64,000 nucleotides of DNA. It comes from CAVSJR01 sp963728285 (GTDB lineage: Bacteria > Actinomycetota > UBA4738 > HRBIN12). Below, in pieces: positions 19,514 to 29,661 of the stretch. Both the position numbers and the translations under genes were made by a program. The notes below the pieces were generated by a model. The model searched no databases and was not told the origin of the DNA. It saw only the letters and a program-made list of their open reading frames with translations. Within the stretch, counting starts at the first letter, position 1. Every line of letters starts with the position of its first letter. The stretch lies in NCBI GenBank assembly GCA_963728285.1, contig CAVSJR010000003.1, positions 675,311-739,310 on the forward strand. Reading direction: 5' to 3'.

Positions 19514-19545
19514 GAGGGGGATCGGCGGGAAGGCCGGTCCCCCTC
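19514..19545 (+). terminator. hairpin terminator
   Basis: GAGGGGGATCGGC (19514-19526) pairs with GCCGGTCCCCCTC (19533-19545), one mismatch, loop of six. It lies 16 bases after the repeat-protein stop codon. No T tract. Confidence 0.6.
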
Positions 19546-19602
19546 AAGCATCGGCAACACCGACATCTTCGGAGACTCCTGGCTCGATCCCAGCTGAGCT
19601 CG

Positions 19603-19608
19603 TAGGGT
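19603..19608 (+). promoter_or_regulatory. -10 box TAGGGT, leaderless start
   Basis: TAGGGT ends six bases before the ATG at 19615; no RBS is present. TGGCTC 17 bases upstream is a weak -35. Confidence 0.35.
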
Positions 19609-19614
19609 CGACGC

Positions 19615-20196
19615 ATGAGCGCCAGGGGCGATCTGCCGGTCATCTCGTTCGCCTCTCGAGGCGCGTGGGAGGAGTGGCTCGCCGAGGAGCACGCGACGTC
19701 GAACGGGCTCTGGCTGAAGCTCGCCAAGGTCGGCGCCGGCATCGACTCGGTCTCGTACGCGGAGGCCGTGGAGGTCGCGCTGTGCTACGGCTGGATCGAC
19801 GGTCAGGCGGCGAGCTTCGACGAGACCTACTGGCTGCAGCGGTTCACGCCCCGCCGCCGTAGGAGCAAGTGGTCGCGGATCAACCGCGACAGGGCCAGCG
19901 GACTCATCGAGCGGGGCGAGATGAAGCCTGCGGGCCTCGCCGAGGTCGAGCGGGCCAAGTCCGACGGGCGATGGGACGCGGCGTATGAGTCGCAGGGCAC
20001 CGCGACGATGCCCGACGACCTGCACCGAGCGCTCGAGAAGAACGACGCGGCCCGGGCATTCTTCGCGACGCTCGACTCCAGGAACAGGTACGCGATCCTC
20101 TATCGGATCCAGGACGCGAAGAAGCCCGAGACGCGGGCGCGGCGCATCGCGAAGTACGTCGCGATGCTGAACGAGCACACGAAGCTCTATCCCTGA
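19615..20196 (+). CDS. YdeI/OmpD-associated family protein
   Basis: Cytoplasmic protein of 193 residues of the YdeI/OmdA family, annotated elsewhere as bacteriocin-protection or OmpD-associated; true function unclear. Diagnostic parts are SRGAWEEWLAEEHATSNGLW, VALCYGWIDGQAASFDETYW, QRFTPRRRRSKWSRIN and the C-terminal ETRARRIAKYVAML. Full length. It appears leaderless. The next gene (MFS) starts 60 bases on with its own promoter-like box. Confidence 0.8.
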   Translation: MSARGDLPVISFASRGAWEEWLAEEHATSNGLWLKLAKVGAGIDSVSYAEAVEVALCYGWIDGQAASFDETYWLQRFTPRRRRSKWSRINRDRASGLIERGEMKPAGLAEVERAKSDGRWDAAYESQGTATMPDDLHRALEKNDAARAFFATLDSRNRYAILYRIQDAKKPETRARRIAKYVAMLNEHTKLYP

Positions 20197-20244
20197 GTCA
20201 GTGCACCGGTCGCTCGTCCGGTCGGACGGGTCGATGTCCGACGG

Positions 20245-20250
20245 TATAGT
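20245..20250 (+). promoter_or_regulatory. -10 box TATAGT, leaderless start
   Basis: TATAGT ends six bases before the ATG at 20257; TCGGAC (20222-20227) stands at 17-base spacing as -35. No RBS precedes the ATG, so transcription probably starts at the start codon. Confidence 0.45.
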
Positions 20251-20256
20251 GCCGCG

Positions 20257-21561
20257 ATGAACTCGGCGCGGCGCCTCGGGATGCTGCGACCGCTCCAGCA
20301 CCGGGACTTCGCGAAGCTGTGGACGGGACTGTTCGTCTCGTTGATCGGCGACGGCATCTACCTCGTCGCGATCGCCTGGCAGGTCTACGACCTGTCCGAC
20401 AGCCCGGCGGCCCTGGCCATCGTCGGCCTCGCATGGAGCCTTCCCCAGGTGCTGCTCGTCCTCGCCGCCGGCGCGCTGTCGGATCGCTTCGATCGGCGCG
20501 CCTTGATGGTCGCCGGCGATCTCACGCAGCTCGTGTCGATCAGCACGATCGGAATCCTGTCGCTCGCCGGCGCGCTGTCGGTGCCGATCCTCGTCGGGCT
20601 CGTCGCGATCTACGGCGCCGGCCAGGCGATCTTCCACCCGTCGCTGAACGCCATCGTCCCGATGATCGTGCCGGACCGATCGCTCGTCGAGGCGAACGCC
20701 CTCGGAAGGTTCGTGCGGCCGTTGGCGATGATGCTCATCGGTCCGCTGGTCGGCGGAGCCCTCATCGCGGCACTCGGGGTCGGATGGGCGTTCGTCGTGG
20801 ACGCGGCGACGTTCGGGTTCTCAGCGGCGATGATCGCGTCCATCCGCACGCGGGCCCGCGTCGCTGAGGAGGAGCGTCGGCCCATGCGGCAGGACGTCAT
20901 GGAGGGCATGCGCTTCGTCCGCCACGAGCGATGGCTGTTCGTCGCGTTGATCGCGAGCGCGGTGACCTTCCTGCTCACGTGGGGGCCGTGGGAGACGCTG
21001 ATCCCCTTCGTCGTGCGCAACGACCTCGGCGGAGGAGCCGAGGATCTCGGACTGGTCTACGGGGTGGGCGGCGTCGGCGCGGTCGCCGCCGCGGCGGTGC
21101 TCGCCCAGCGCGGCACGCTCCCACGAAGGCCGATCACCGCGCTGTATCTCGCCTGGGCCCTCATGATGTTCGCCCTCGCGGGATTCGGGGTGGTCACGTC
21201 GCTGTGGCAGGCGATGCTCATGGCGCTCCTGCTCGAGGGATCGCTCACCGTGCTGGTGGTCATCTGGTACACGGCGTTGCAGCGCCTGGTGCCCGCGAGA
21301 TTGCTCGGCCGCGTGAGCAGCATCGACTGGCTGATGACGCAGGCGGGCGTCCCGCTGTCGTTTGCGCTGGTGGGACCGGCGGCCGCCGCGTTCGGCGTGC
21401 GCCCGACGCTGGTCGTCGCCGGTCTCGGGGGGGCGGCGATCGTCCTCGCATTCCTCTTCTTCGTCCCCGGGTCGAGGGCTCCCGAGCGGGACGGTCGCCT
21501 GGCCGCGGCGGCCCCGACGGAGGCACCCGTGCACGAGTCGAACGCGGCCGGGCGGATCTGA
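20257..21561 (+). CDS. MFS transporter, EntS-like
   Basis: Inner-membrane transporter of the major facilitator superfamily, 434 residues, about 12 hydrophobic segments. The opening LRPLQHRDFAKLWTGLFVSLIG and the loop GALSDRFDRRALMVAGD (motif A, between helices 2 and 3) match the EntS/permease-like exporter group. The C-terminal tail is Ala/Glu-rich and cytoplasmic. Substrate cannot be told. No siderophore or resistance gene is adjacent. Confidence 0.8.
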   Translation: MNSARRLGMLRPLQHRDFAKLWTGLFVSLIGDGIYLVAIAWQVYDLSDSPAALAIVGLAWSLPQVLLVLAAGALSDRFDRRALMVAGDLTQLVSISTIGILSLAGALSVPILVGLVAIYGAGQAIFHPSLNAIVPMIVPDRSLVEANALGRFVRPLAMMLIGPLVGGALIAALGVGWAFVVDAATFGFSAAMIASIRTRARVAEEERRPMRQDVMEGMRFVRHERWLFVALIASAVTFLLTWGPWETLIPFVVRNDLGGGAEDLGLVYGVGGVGAVAAAAVLAQRGTLPRRPITALYLAWALMMFALAGFGVVTSLWQAMLMALLLEGSLTVLVVIWYTALQRLVPARLLGRVSSIDWLMTQAGVPLSFALVGPAAAAFGVRPTLVVAGLGGAAIVLAFLFFVPGSRAPERDGRLAAAAPTEAPVHESNAAGRI

Positions 21562-21596
21562 CGGCAGCCGGTTTGCGGGCATCCGCGCCGGCCCGC

Positions 21597-21602
21597 TAGA
21601 GT
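21597..21602 (+). promoter_or_regulatory. -10 box of amidohydrolase gene
   Basis: TAGAGT 38 bases before the ATG at 21640, leaving a leader of about 30 bases that contains a GGGAGGGGGAGG ribosome-binding site. Confidence 0.35.
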
Positions 21603-21639
21603 CGCCCCCATCTGCGGTAGGACGGGAGGGGGAGGCACT

Positions 21640-23451
21640 ATGTCCGGCAGCCACGACGACCGGGTTCCGAACCGCTTCTCACGTCGGGCCTTTCTGAAAC
21701 GGGGTGGCGCGATCGCCGGGGGAGCCGTGCTGGCGGGAGCGGCGCCCGCCTTCGCTCGCGGCTCCGGCACCGCCGATGTCGTCCTCACCAATGCCTCCGT
21801 CTGGACGCTCAACCCGCGAAAGCCCTTCGCTCGGGCGGTCGCGATCTCGGGCGGCACGATCGTGTTCGTCGGATCGGTGCGCGGCGCGCAGGAGTTCGTC
21901 GGCAATCGGACGGAGGTGCTCGACCTCCGCGGCCGGATGGTTCTGCCCGGCATCCACGACGGCCACATTCATCCCCTGTCCGGCGGGCGCAGCCTGACCG
22001 CCCCGAGCCTGAACTACGAGCAGTTGTCGCTGAGCGAGTTCCTGGATCGGATCGCCGCGCTTTTGAAGGCGACCTCGGAGGATGAGCCCGACGGCTGGCT
22101 CGTCGTCGGGCAGTGGGATGCCGTCGCGATGGGAACCCTTCCCGACAGGCACGACCTCGACGCGCTGCCGACCTCGCGACCCATCTTCATCAGATCCCTC
22201 GACGGACACTTCGCGGTGGTCAACTCCCGTGCCCTGGAGCTCGCGGGCATCACCGCCGCGACGCCGGACCCGCCCGACGGCGAGATCCGCCGCGACAGGA
22301 ACGGCGAGCCGACGGGGGTGCTCCTCGACGGCGCCATCGGGCTCGTCTCCTCGGTGATCCCCCCGCCCACGGTGGAGCAGAACGCGCGCGCGCTCAAGGC
22401 TGCCTTCGAGCTCATGAACTCCGTGGGCATCACGTCCTATCTGGACGCGTCCGCGGGAGAGGGTCAACTCGGCGCCCTCGCCTCGCTCAGCGATGCGGGG
22501 GAGCTGACCCTGCGGCCCTCCGTGGCGTTGTTCGCGAGCCCGCGACAGCTCGGCGATCCGGGACGCCTCCTCGGCCACCTGGGGGAGATGCGGGAGACCT
22601 TCGGGAGGCCCGACGTCACGATCGACTGCGTGAAGTTGTTCTTCGACGGCGTGATCGAGTATCCGGCCCAGACCGCCGCCCTGCTCAAGCCCTATCGCGT
22701 CAACGAGGGGACCAAGCAGGACCCGCATTGGGTGCCGGGCGACTCGTTCGGCCCCACGTACTTCCCTCAGGATGTTGCGAACCCGGGCGTCGCCGCCCTC
22801 GATGCGGCCGGGTGGCAGGTCCACGTGCATGCGATCGGCGACCGCGCGGTTCATTCCGCCCTCGACGCGTTCGCCTACGCGCGCGCCGCGAACGGGACGA
22901 CCGATCGGCGCCACACGATCGCGCACCTGGAGGTCGTTCACGGGGACGACTTCGACCGTTTCCGGGAGCTCGGCGTCCTTCCGAACATGCAGCTGCAGTG
23001 GGCCGAGCGCGATACGTACACGATGGACTATCTCAAGCCCTACATCGGCTCCACCCGCTGGCGCAGGCTGTATCCGGCGGGCAGCTTGTGGGACAGCGGA
23101 GCCCGCGTGTGCGGGGGGAGCGACTGGCCGGTGGATCCCCTGCTGCCATTCCGGCAGATCGAGATGGGCGTGAACCGGACGGTGGACGAGGTCTACGCGG
23201 GATATCCGAAGCCGCTGAACCCCCAGCAGGCGCTCGACTTGCGCTCCTCGGTCGCGATGCACACGCGCAATTCGGCGTACCAGCTTCACCAGGACAGGAC
23301 CGGCACGATCCGGCGCGACAGGCTCGCCGATCTCATCGTCTTGGACCGCAACATCTTCGAGGTGCCGCTCGAGAGGGTTTCCACCACGAAGGTGCTGCTC
23401 ACGATGGTGGGAGGCGACATCGTTCATCTGTCGCCGGATCTGGTCGCCTAG
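21640..23451 (+). CDS. Tat-exported amidohydrolase (YtcJ-like)
   Basis: Metal-dependent hydrolase of amidohydrolase family 3 (YtcJ type), 603 residues. The N-terminus SRRAFLKRGG followed by a hydrophobic, Ala-rich stretch is a twin-arginine signal, so the folded protein is exported. The HxH metal motif is in GIHDGHIHPLSGG, further His in HVHAIGDRAVHSA and HTIAHLEVVHG, and the late Asp in GGSDWPVDPLLP. These proteins usually cleave exocyclic C-N bonds (amides, enamides), but the substrate is unknown. Strong RBS. Complete. Confidence 0.82.
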   Translation: MSGSHDDRVPNRFSRRAFLKRGGAIAGGAVLAGAAPAFARGSGTADVVLTNASVWTLNPRKPFARAVAISGGTIVFVGSVRGAQEFVGNRTEVLDLRGRMVLPGIHDGHIHPLSGGRSLTAPSLNYEQLSLSEFLDRIAALLKATSEDEPDGWLVVGQWDAVAMGTLPDRHDLDALPTSRPIFIRSLDGHFAVVNSRALELAGITAATPDPPDGEIRRDRNGEPTGVLLDGAIGLVSSVIPPPTVEQNARALKAAFELMNSVGITSYLDASAGEGQLGALASLSDAGELTLRPSVALFASPRQLGDPGRLLGHLGEMRETFGRPDVTIDCVKLFFDGVIEYPAQTAALLKPYRVNEGTKQDPHWVPGDSFGPTYFPQDVANPGVAALDAAGWQVHVHAIGDRAVHSALDAFAYARAANGTTDRRHTIAHLEVVHGDDFDRFRELGVLPNMQLQWAERDTYTMDYLKPYIGSTRWRRLYPAGSLWDSGARVCGGSDWPVDPLLPFRQIEMGVNRTVDEVYAGYPKPLNPQQALDLRSSVAMHTRNSAYQLHQDRTGTIRRDRLADLIVLDRNIFEVPLERVSTTKVLLTMVGGDIVHLSPDLVA

Positions 23452-23588
23452 CGGGATCCACCCCGGCTCTACGTGCGTCGTCGCCGGAGGCGCTCCTCCG
23501 CGAGCGTGCGGTGTCGTATCGACGCATCGTTCACCGAGGAGTAGCCTTGCGAGAGCGGGGCCGGAACGGTCCCGTCGGGGGAAGTCAG

Positions 23589-23915
23589 ATGCGGGTCTGG
23601 ATGGAATCGGACGTGTCCGATGGGACCGTTCACGTCGCCGGCGAGCTCGACACCATGACCGCAAACGACCTTCTCGAGGGCGTTCGCCCATCGCTGCTGG
23701 CGGGCTCCGGGGATCTCACGCTGGACCTCTCGGCCCTCTCCTTCATGGACAGCGCCGGGCTCCTCGCCCTCCTCGACCTGTCGAAGCAGCTCGAGGGGAG
23801 GGGCAGGCTCGTGCTGCTCTCGCCGGTCCGACCGGTCGCCAGGCTCCTGCAGCTGGCACGCGCCGATACGATCCCGAACCTCGCCATCGTGCCCCACCGC
23901 TCGACCGCCGCCTAA
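23589..23915 (+). CDS. STAS-domain anti-sigma factor antagonist
   Basis: SpoIIAA/RsbV-like protein of 108 residues that would bind an anti-sigma kinase when dephosphorylated. VHVAGELDTMTANDL is the STAS opening; LTLDLSALSFMDSAGLLALL contains the phosphorylatable Ser in DSAG. It sits 143 bases before a SpoIIE-type phosphatase, the enzyme class that dephosphorylates such antagonists, and a second STAS gene lies at 29.7 kb. GTG/ATG codons further upstream are possible starts, but this ATG gives the family length. Confidence 0.82.
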   Translation: MRVWMESDVSDGTVHVAGELDTMTANDLLEGVRPSLLAGSGDLTLDLSALSFMDSAGLLALLDLSKQLEGRGRLVLLSPVRPVARLLQLARADTIPNLAIVPHRSTAA

Positions 23916-24058
23916 AGCGCGGACCGAGACGGTTCAGACCGGGATGTTCGTGCCTCCACGGCGGGTAGTCTCCGCCGCGACGTCGGAGCCCTCGGTTGAC
24001 GAAGCCCGAGGAAACCCCAAAATCCCTATCACCACAGGGTGACCGGAGGTCGTAGCCA

Positions 24059-26755
24059 GTGAGCTCCCTTGCACGACGGCCCGCTCGGGACGGGAACGGC
24101 TTCCCGGCCCGACGGATGCTGTACGCGACGCTCTGGATCGTCGCGTCGTCCGCGGTCGCGACGGTTGTCGCGCGAGCCCTCGTCGAGCCGCTTCCCTCGT
24201 TCCCCTTCCTGTTCGCGATCGTCCTCGTGGCCGTCGCCGCGGGCCGCGTGGCCGGCTTCGTCGAGGTGGCGCTGTCGGTCGTCCTGCTCGATGTCGTGGT
24301 CCTCCCGCGGTTCGGAAGCCCCAGCTTCGATGCCGCCGACGTCGTCGCCGTGCTCGCCTTCGCGGCCGCAGGCTGCGCCGTCGTTCTCGTGATCGATCGC
24401 CAGCAGCGGGAGACTCGGGATGCGCGGCGCGAGTCCGAGCGGCTGGCCTTCCTGGCGGGCGCGAACGAGGTCCTCGAGGAGTCGCTCGACTACGAGGAGA
24501 CCCTTCGCCGGCTCGCGAGGTACGTCACCCCCGCGATCGCCGACTGGTGTGTCGTGCACCTCGCCGCCGATGGGCAGGGACATCCGTCCGATCGCGATCG
24601 CGCATCAGGATCCCGCGCAGGTGCAGATGGCGCTCGACCTTCAGGCTCGCTATCCGGTGGATCCGGCGTCGCCGACCGGCGTCCCGGCCGTCATGCGGTC
24701 GGGTCGTCCCGAGCTGTACGAGCACATCGACGACGAGATGCTCGTTCACGCCGCCCAGGATGAGGGGCAGCTCGAGGTGCTTCGTCGCGTGGGGATGCGA
24801 TCGGTCATCATCGCGCCCGCTCCGTGCGCGCGGGAACACGTTCGGCTCCCTGACCCTGGTCTCCGCGGAGACCGGCTCCACCTACGATCGCGACGACCTC
24901 CGGTTCGTCATGGAGCTCGCCCGCCGCGCCTCGTTGTCGATCGACACGGTTCGGTCCTACGAGCTCGCGAAGCGCAGCTCGGAACGAAACGTCGTGCTGC
25001 AGCGGCTCGCCTCGTCCCTGTCTCGAGCAGCGGCCCTGCCCGACGTCGTCGGTGCCGTCCTGGAGGACGCGGTCAAGGAGATCGGCGCTCGGGCGGCGCT
25101 GGTGGCGACGCTGTCGGACGACGGCACGGAGCTCGAGGTCGTCGGACAGCTCGGGTACCGCGAGGACGTGATGCAGCGATGGGCGAGGTTTCCGGTCGAT
25201 GCCGAGCTGCCGCTGTCCAACGCCGTCCGCGAGGGCCGGCCCGTCGTGATGGAGACGCTCGCGGACCGCGACCGGCGGTTTCCCACCCTGAGGGGCGAGG
25301 TGATGCCCGACGACCACGCCGTCGTCGTGCCTGCCCATGCTCGTGCAAGATCACGTCGTCGGGGGCATGAGCATCAGCTTTCCGGAGCCGCGCACGTTCG
25401 ACGCCGATGCCATCGCCTTCCTCGAGGCCGTGACGACGCAGACGGGCCAGGCGATGCGACGGGCGGCCCTGTACGAGGGGGAGCGTTCCGCCCGCGTCGA
25501 GGCGGAGCGCGCCAGCGACCGGCTCCGGCTCATCGCGGATGCGAGCGCCGTCGTGGACGAGCGGCTTGGGTTCGCCGAGAATCTCTCCCTGCTTGCGGAG
25601 CTCCTGGTGCGACGGGTCGCCGACGTCTGCGTCATCGACGTGGTGGACGAGGACGGCGACGTCGAGCGAGTGGCCGCGGTTCATCGGGACCCCTCGAGAC
25701 AGCCGCTCGTGGATGACCTCAAGGAGCGCTACGCGCCGGGCGGCGCGTTCTCGCTCCCGATCTTCCAGGTCATGCGCGCCGGGGAGCCGGCATGGAGCGC
25801 CGAGGTGGCACCGGAGTTCATCGCGCAGGGCACCACGGATGATGAGCATGCACGGCTGGTCTCCGCGCTCGGGTTCCGGTCGTACATGTCGGTCCCGCTT
25901 CGAACCCGGACGCGCATCGTGGGGACGCTGAGCCTGATCTCCACGGATCCGGCGCGCCGGTACGGCCCGGCGGACGTTGGCACCGTCGTGGAGCTCGCGG
26001 GCCGCGCGGCCCTGTGGATCGAGAACGCCCGTCTCTACGAGGACCGGGACCGTACGGCGCGCGTCCTTCAGCAGAGCCTGCTCCCGCTCGAGATCCCCGC
26101 CATCCCGGGGCTCGACATCGCCGCGGGCTATTGGCCGGCGGGGGAGGGAAACGAGGTCGGCGGCGACTTCTACGACGTCTTCGAGGTCCTGCCGGGAACG
26201 TGGCTGGCCATCATGGGGGACGTGTGCGGGCGCGGGCCGGAGGCCGCGGCGGTGATGGGGATCGTCCGCCACGCCGCGTGGGCCCTCGGTGGACTCTACG
26301 ACTCGCCGAGCCGGATCCTCGAGGAGATCGACCGGGTGATGAGGCCGCGCGTGTCGGCGAGCCGGTTCTGCACGGCGTGCGTCGTGCGGATCGAGGTTGG
26401 AGATGGGCGAACTCGCCTCTCGATCGCCTCGGCGGGCCATCCCCTGCCCGTCCTGGTTCGCCCCGATGGAAAGCTGATCCCGGCCGGGACCCCGGGCAGC
26501 ATGCTGGGGATCGTCGACGATCCTCTGTTCGCCGACGTGGAGTTCGACCTCGGCGCCGGCGAGGCGCTCGTGCTGTACACGGACGGCGTGTCCGAACGAG
26601 GGCACGAGAACGTGTTCCTGGAGGACGATGACGAGATGGCCTCGGCGATCCGCGGCGCTCCCGATGCGACGGGCATCGTGTCCTCGGTGGAGGCCATCCT
26701 CGCGCGGCAGCGCCTCGCGGACGATGCCGCCGTCCTCGCCATCGTGAGGCACTGA
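24059..26755 (+). CDS. membrane GAF / SpoIIE (PP2C) phosphatase, three frameshifts
   Basis: Sensor phosphatase of about 898 residues, expected to dephosphorylate a STAS antagonist and so release a sigma factor. GTG start with GGAGG nine bases upstream. Residues about 20-120 form about four membrane helices (DUF4118-like), followed by GAF domains (ERLAFLAGANEVLEESLDYE; ASAVVDERLGFAENLSLL) and a C-terminal SpoIIE domain: EVGGDFYDVFEV and MGDVCGRGPEAA bind metal, EALVLYTDGVSE is the last metal site. The frame changes near 24578, 24819 and 25330; removing one base each time (for example in CCC-G-CTC) joins all parts without loss. Confidence 0.8.
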
Positions 26756-26940
26756 GTCCGCCGTCGGGCTCCCGGCAGCCACGAACGCCCAGCTCGGAGC
26801 CCTGGGCTTCCCAATCGCCCCCGAGCCGTGCTACGACTGGTGCCCACAACGAGGGCCGGCGATCGCTCCGGCTCATCCTCCACCGACTTCTCCGCGACGC
26901 AGGTGGACTTCAGCGGTGAACCCCCGAAGGGAGAGGACCT

Positions 26941-27835
26941 ATGAACTTCCGACGAAGCGATCGAGCATCCGCCTCGGCGAGGAGCCTGCGGGCCCTGACC
27001 CTCGCGCTCGTCGCTCTCGCGAGCGTCCTGCTGCCCGCGCCTCCGGCCGCCGCGAGCGCCGGCTGGATCAACGAATGCCTGTACACCCGCTCGATGAAGG
27101 ACGATCCGATCGTGTACCCGGATCAGCCGGGGAAATCGCATCTGCACGACTTCTTCGGCGCCGAGGACACGGATGCGTACTCGACCTACCGATCCATGCT
27201 GAAGAACGGAACGAGCTGCGTGTCGCCCGACACGGCGGGCTACTGGATCCCGGCGCTGTACGAGGACGGCGAGCGACGACTCGCGCGCGGGTTCGGGACC
27301 GACGGCGAGGACACCGACATCGAGTTCTACTACCGGGATTCGAACCTCGATGAGGGCACCCGGATCAGGCCCTTCCCGCCCAACATGAAGCTCCTCGCGG
27401 GCAACGGCTGGGCGAACGCCGAGCTCGGCGACGACATCTACTGGGGATGCTTCAACGGGTCCAACATCACGAACCTGGCTCGGCCACCCGCGTCGTGTCC
27501 GGACGGGGTCCTGACGCTGCACATCCGCTTCCCGAACTGCTGGGACGGCGAGCACATCAACATGGCCAAGGACCCGAAGGCCGTCGTGTATCCGAACGAG
27601 GAGCGGGACCAATGCCCGCGCTCGCATCCCATCGCCCTGCCGTGGCTCATCGAGCGCTACGAGTGGCCGCTCGGCCGTGGGGACTTCGGCCGGATCACGC
27701 TGTCGTCCGGCTCGGCCTCCACGATCCACGGTGACTTCTGGAATACATGGAAGCAGGGCCGCCTGAAGGAGCTCGTGCACGAACTGCCTGAACGCCGACG
27801 TCGACTGCGAGGACTTCGAGGCTCCCGGCACCTGA
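26941..27835 (+). CDS. secreted DUF1996 protein, frameshift near end
   Basis: Secreted protein of about 297 residues. Signal peptide to about residue 39 (PPAAASA). The body matches DUF1996: YPDQPGKSHLHDFFGAEDTD, LTLHIRFPNCWDGEHINM, CPRSHPIALPWL, GDFWNTWKQGRLKELV. The family is common in fungi and Actinobacteria and has no known reaction; conserved His and Cys suggest a metal- or disulfide-stabilised fold. The frame breaks at about 27781: dropping one G gives HNCLNADVDCEDFEAPGT and a TGA at 27833. GGGAGAGGACCT precedes the ATG. Confidence 0.8.
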
Positions 27836-27966
27836 GGACGGCGGCGGCGGGCACGCGTACCCGGACGCGCCTCCTCTCAATCTCCGCCTTTCGGCCACGT
27901 TTCTGAGCCCGGAAGCCGCCGTTCGCCTCATTGTCCCCGCGCGCTCGGTGGGCGAGGATCCGGCGC

Positions 27967-29112
27967 ATGCAATCGACGCCCGCATCGACGCTCGTGTCAC
28001 GCCGGGCCGCGAGGATGCTCGCGGCCATCCTCGCCGCCGTCCTCATGCTGTCCGGCTCCGCACAGGCCGCTCCTCGTCCGGAGCCGGAGGACACCTGGAT
28101 GGCCAACGGCAACGTGTACGCCGTGGCCCGCGTCGGGGGGCGCGTCTATCTCGCCGGAGACTTCACCGCGCTGACCGACGGCGCCGGCCACTCGGTCCCA
28201 CGCATGCGCATCGCGGCCCTCGACGCGGTCACCGGGGCGCCGGTGGATGGGTTCGCGCCACGCGCCGACGACATCGTCTGGTCGCTCGCGGTGTCCCCCG
28301 ACGGGACCCGCGTCTACGTCGGTGGCCAGTTCCACGCGATCGACGGAGAGACCCATGCGCGCCTCGCGGCGCTGAACGCCGTCACGGGGGAGCCGCTGCC
28401 CACCTGGACCGCCGGCGCCAACGGCGGAATCGTCCACGACCTCGTCGCGTCGGAGGGTGTCGTGTACGTGGGCGGCGGGTTCACGAAGGTGGCCGGGGCG
28501 CGACACCGGGACCTCGCGGCCCTGGACCCGATCACCGGATCGCCGATCCCCGGCTGGGGTACGGAGACCAACGGAAGCGTTCGAGCGGTGTCCCTGTCGC
28601 CCGAGGGCGCTCGCCTCTACATCGGCGGGACGTTCACTCGCCTCGGGAGTGCCGCTCGCTCCAACCTCGGGGTGGTGGACGGCCTCACCGGAGCGGTGCT
28701 GCCCTGGGATCCGGCGCCGCGCTATCCGGTCCTCGATCTGGCCGCCGCCGTCGATCACGTCTACGTCGCGGGGGCCGGCACCGGGGGGACGCTCGCCTCC
28801 TTCGGATCGCTGGACCCGCAGCCCGACTGGTCGCTTCGCACGAACGGGGACGTCCAGGCCGTCACGACGATCGGGACGCGCGTCTACGCCGGCGGCCACT
28901 TCACGACGGTCGGCGCGGCCTCGCGAAAGAAGATCTTCGCCGTCGCGGCGTCGAGCGGCGCCCTCGACCCGTGGAGCCCCGCCTTCAACAGCGAGGTGGG
29001 CGTGCGCGGGCTGGACGCGTTCGGGACCGACCTGCACGTCGGCGGCGACTTCACCCTGGTGAACGGATCGCCTCGGCGAGGCTACGCGCAGTTCGCCGAT
29101 CTCCTGGTGTGA
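27967..29112 (+). CDS. secreted delta-60-repeat beta-propeller protein
   Basis: Secreted protein of 381 residues with signal peptide to about residue 35 (GSAQAAP). Six or seven blades repeat the pattern VYxAGxFTxxxGxxR followed by aLDaxTGxxxxxW, as in YVGGQFHAIDGETHARLAAL and YIGGTFTRLGSAARSNLGVV; this is the delta-60/beta-propeller type. Function unknown; likely an extracellular binding scaffold. A second member lies at 56983. The last 62 bases overlap the convergent ATPase gene tail to tail. Confidence 0.75.
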   Translation: MQSTPASTLVSRRAARMLAAILAAVLMLSGSAQAAPRPEPEDTWMANGNVYAVARVGGRVYLAGDFTALTDGAGHSVPRMRIAALDAVTGAPVDGFAPRADDIVWSLAVSPDGTRVYVGGQFHAIDGETHARLAALNAVTGEPLPTWTAGANGGIVHDLVASEGVVYVGGGFTKVAGARHRDLAALDPITGSPIPGWGTETNGSVRAVSLSPEGARLYIGGTFTRLGSAARSNLGVVDGLTGAVLPWDPAPRYPVLDLAAAVDHVYVAGAGTGGTLASFGSLDPQPDWSLRTNGDVQAVTTIGTRVYAGGHFTTVGAASRKKIFAVAASSGALDPWSPAFNSEVGVRGLDAFGTDLHVGGDFTLVNGSPRRGYAQFADLLV

Positions 29113-29503
29113 CGGTCTCCGTCGCGCGATCGAGGTCGAGCTCGAACCACACGACGTTCGGCTCGTCCCTGACGACGCCCCACCGATGCGCGAGCCGGTC
29201 CAGGATGTAGAGGCCCCAGCCGGATCCGCGATCGGGCGACGGGGTGACCTCGGGCTCGAAGCCCGTTCCCGGGTCCGAGACCTCGACGCGCACGCGGCCC
29301 TTCGCGAGCTCCCCGCGGAGCTCCATCTCCTGGCCCGGGTCAAGCGCCGCGTGCCGGACCACGTTCGTGACGAGCTCGCTGACGATCAGGCGGAGGTCGT
29401 TGGCCACCGGGGCGGGCAGGGCGGGGCCGAGGGCGCGGTCGATCGCCGTGCGGGCCTGGGCGACCGTCGCCGGGACGGGCGGGAACGTGGCGTGGAATTC
29501 CAT
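29051..29503 (-). CDS. RsbW/SpoIIAB-like serine kinase (HATPase)
   Basis: Anti-sigma-type protein kinase of 150 residues with a GHKL ATPase fold. DLRLIVSELVTNVVRHAA is the N box (Asn binds Mg-ATP), EVSDPGTGFEPE the G1 box, GSGWGLYILDRLAHRWG the G2 region. Such proteins bind a sigma factor and phosphorylate a STAS antagonist. The divergent gene at 29662 encodes a STAS protein, which strengthens this. The C-terminus overlaps the end of the beta-propeller gene by 62 bases. No sigma-B-type gene is visible in the window. Confidence 0.8.
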   Translation of the reverse strand: MEFHATFPPVPATVAQARTAIDRALGPALPAPVANDLRLIVSELVTNVVRHAALDPGQEMELRGELAKGRVRVEVSDPGTGFEPEVTPSPDRGSGWGLYILDRLAHRWGVVRDEPNVVWFELDLDRATETVTPGDRRTARSLAEAIRSPG

Positions 29504-29661
29504 GGGCTCGCCCCGCCCTTACCCGGCGGGCCGGCACGGTACCCGTACCGCGCGGAAATGGGTACGAACGGACTAGACCCGCGGTCGTACCCTTTGTCGG
29601 TGTCCCTCGCGCGCAGGACAATGGCGCTGTCGGAGCCCACTCGATCGGGGGACGTCCTGTC

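Noticed and set aside
19411..20637. 408-codon minus-strand frame over the YdeI-like and MFS genes
   Set aside because: Shadow frame; no recognisable domain, and both plus-strand genes are convincing.
21679..23691. 670-codon open frame antisense to the amidohydrolase
   Set aside because: Arg/Gly/His-rich composition typical of a GC-rich shadow frame; the plus-strand amidohydrolase has all family motifs.
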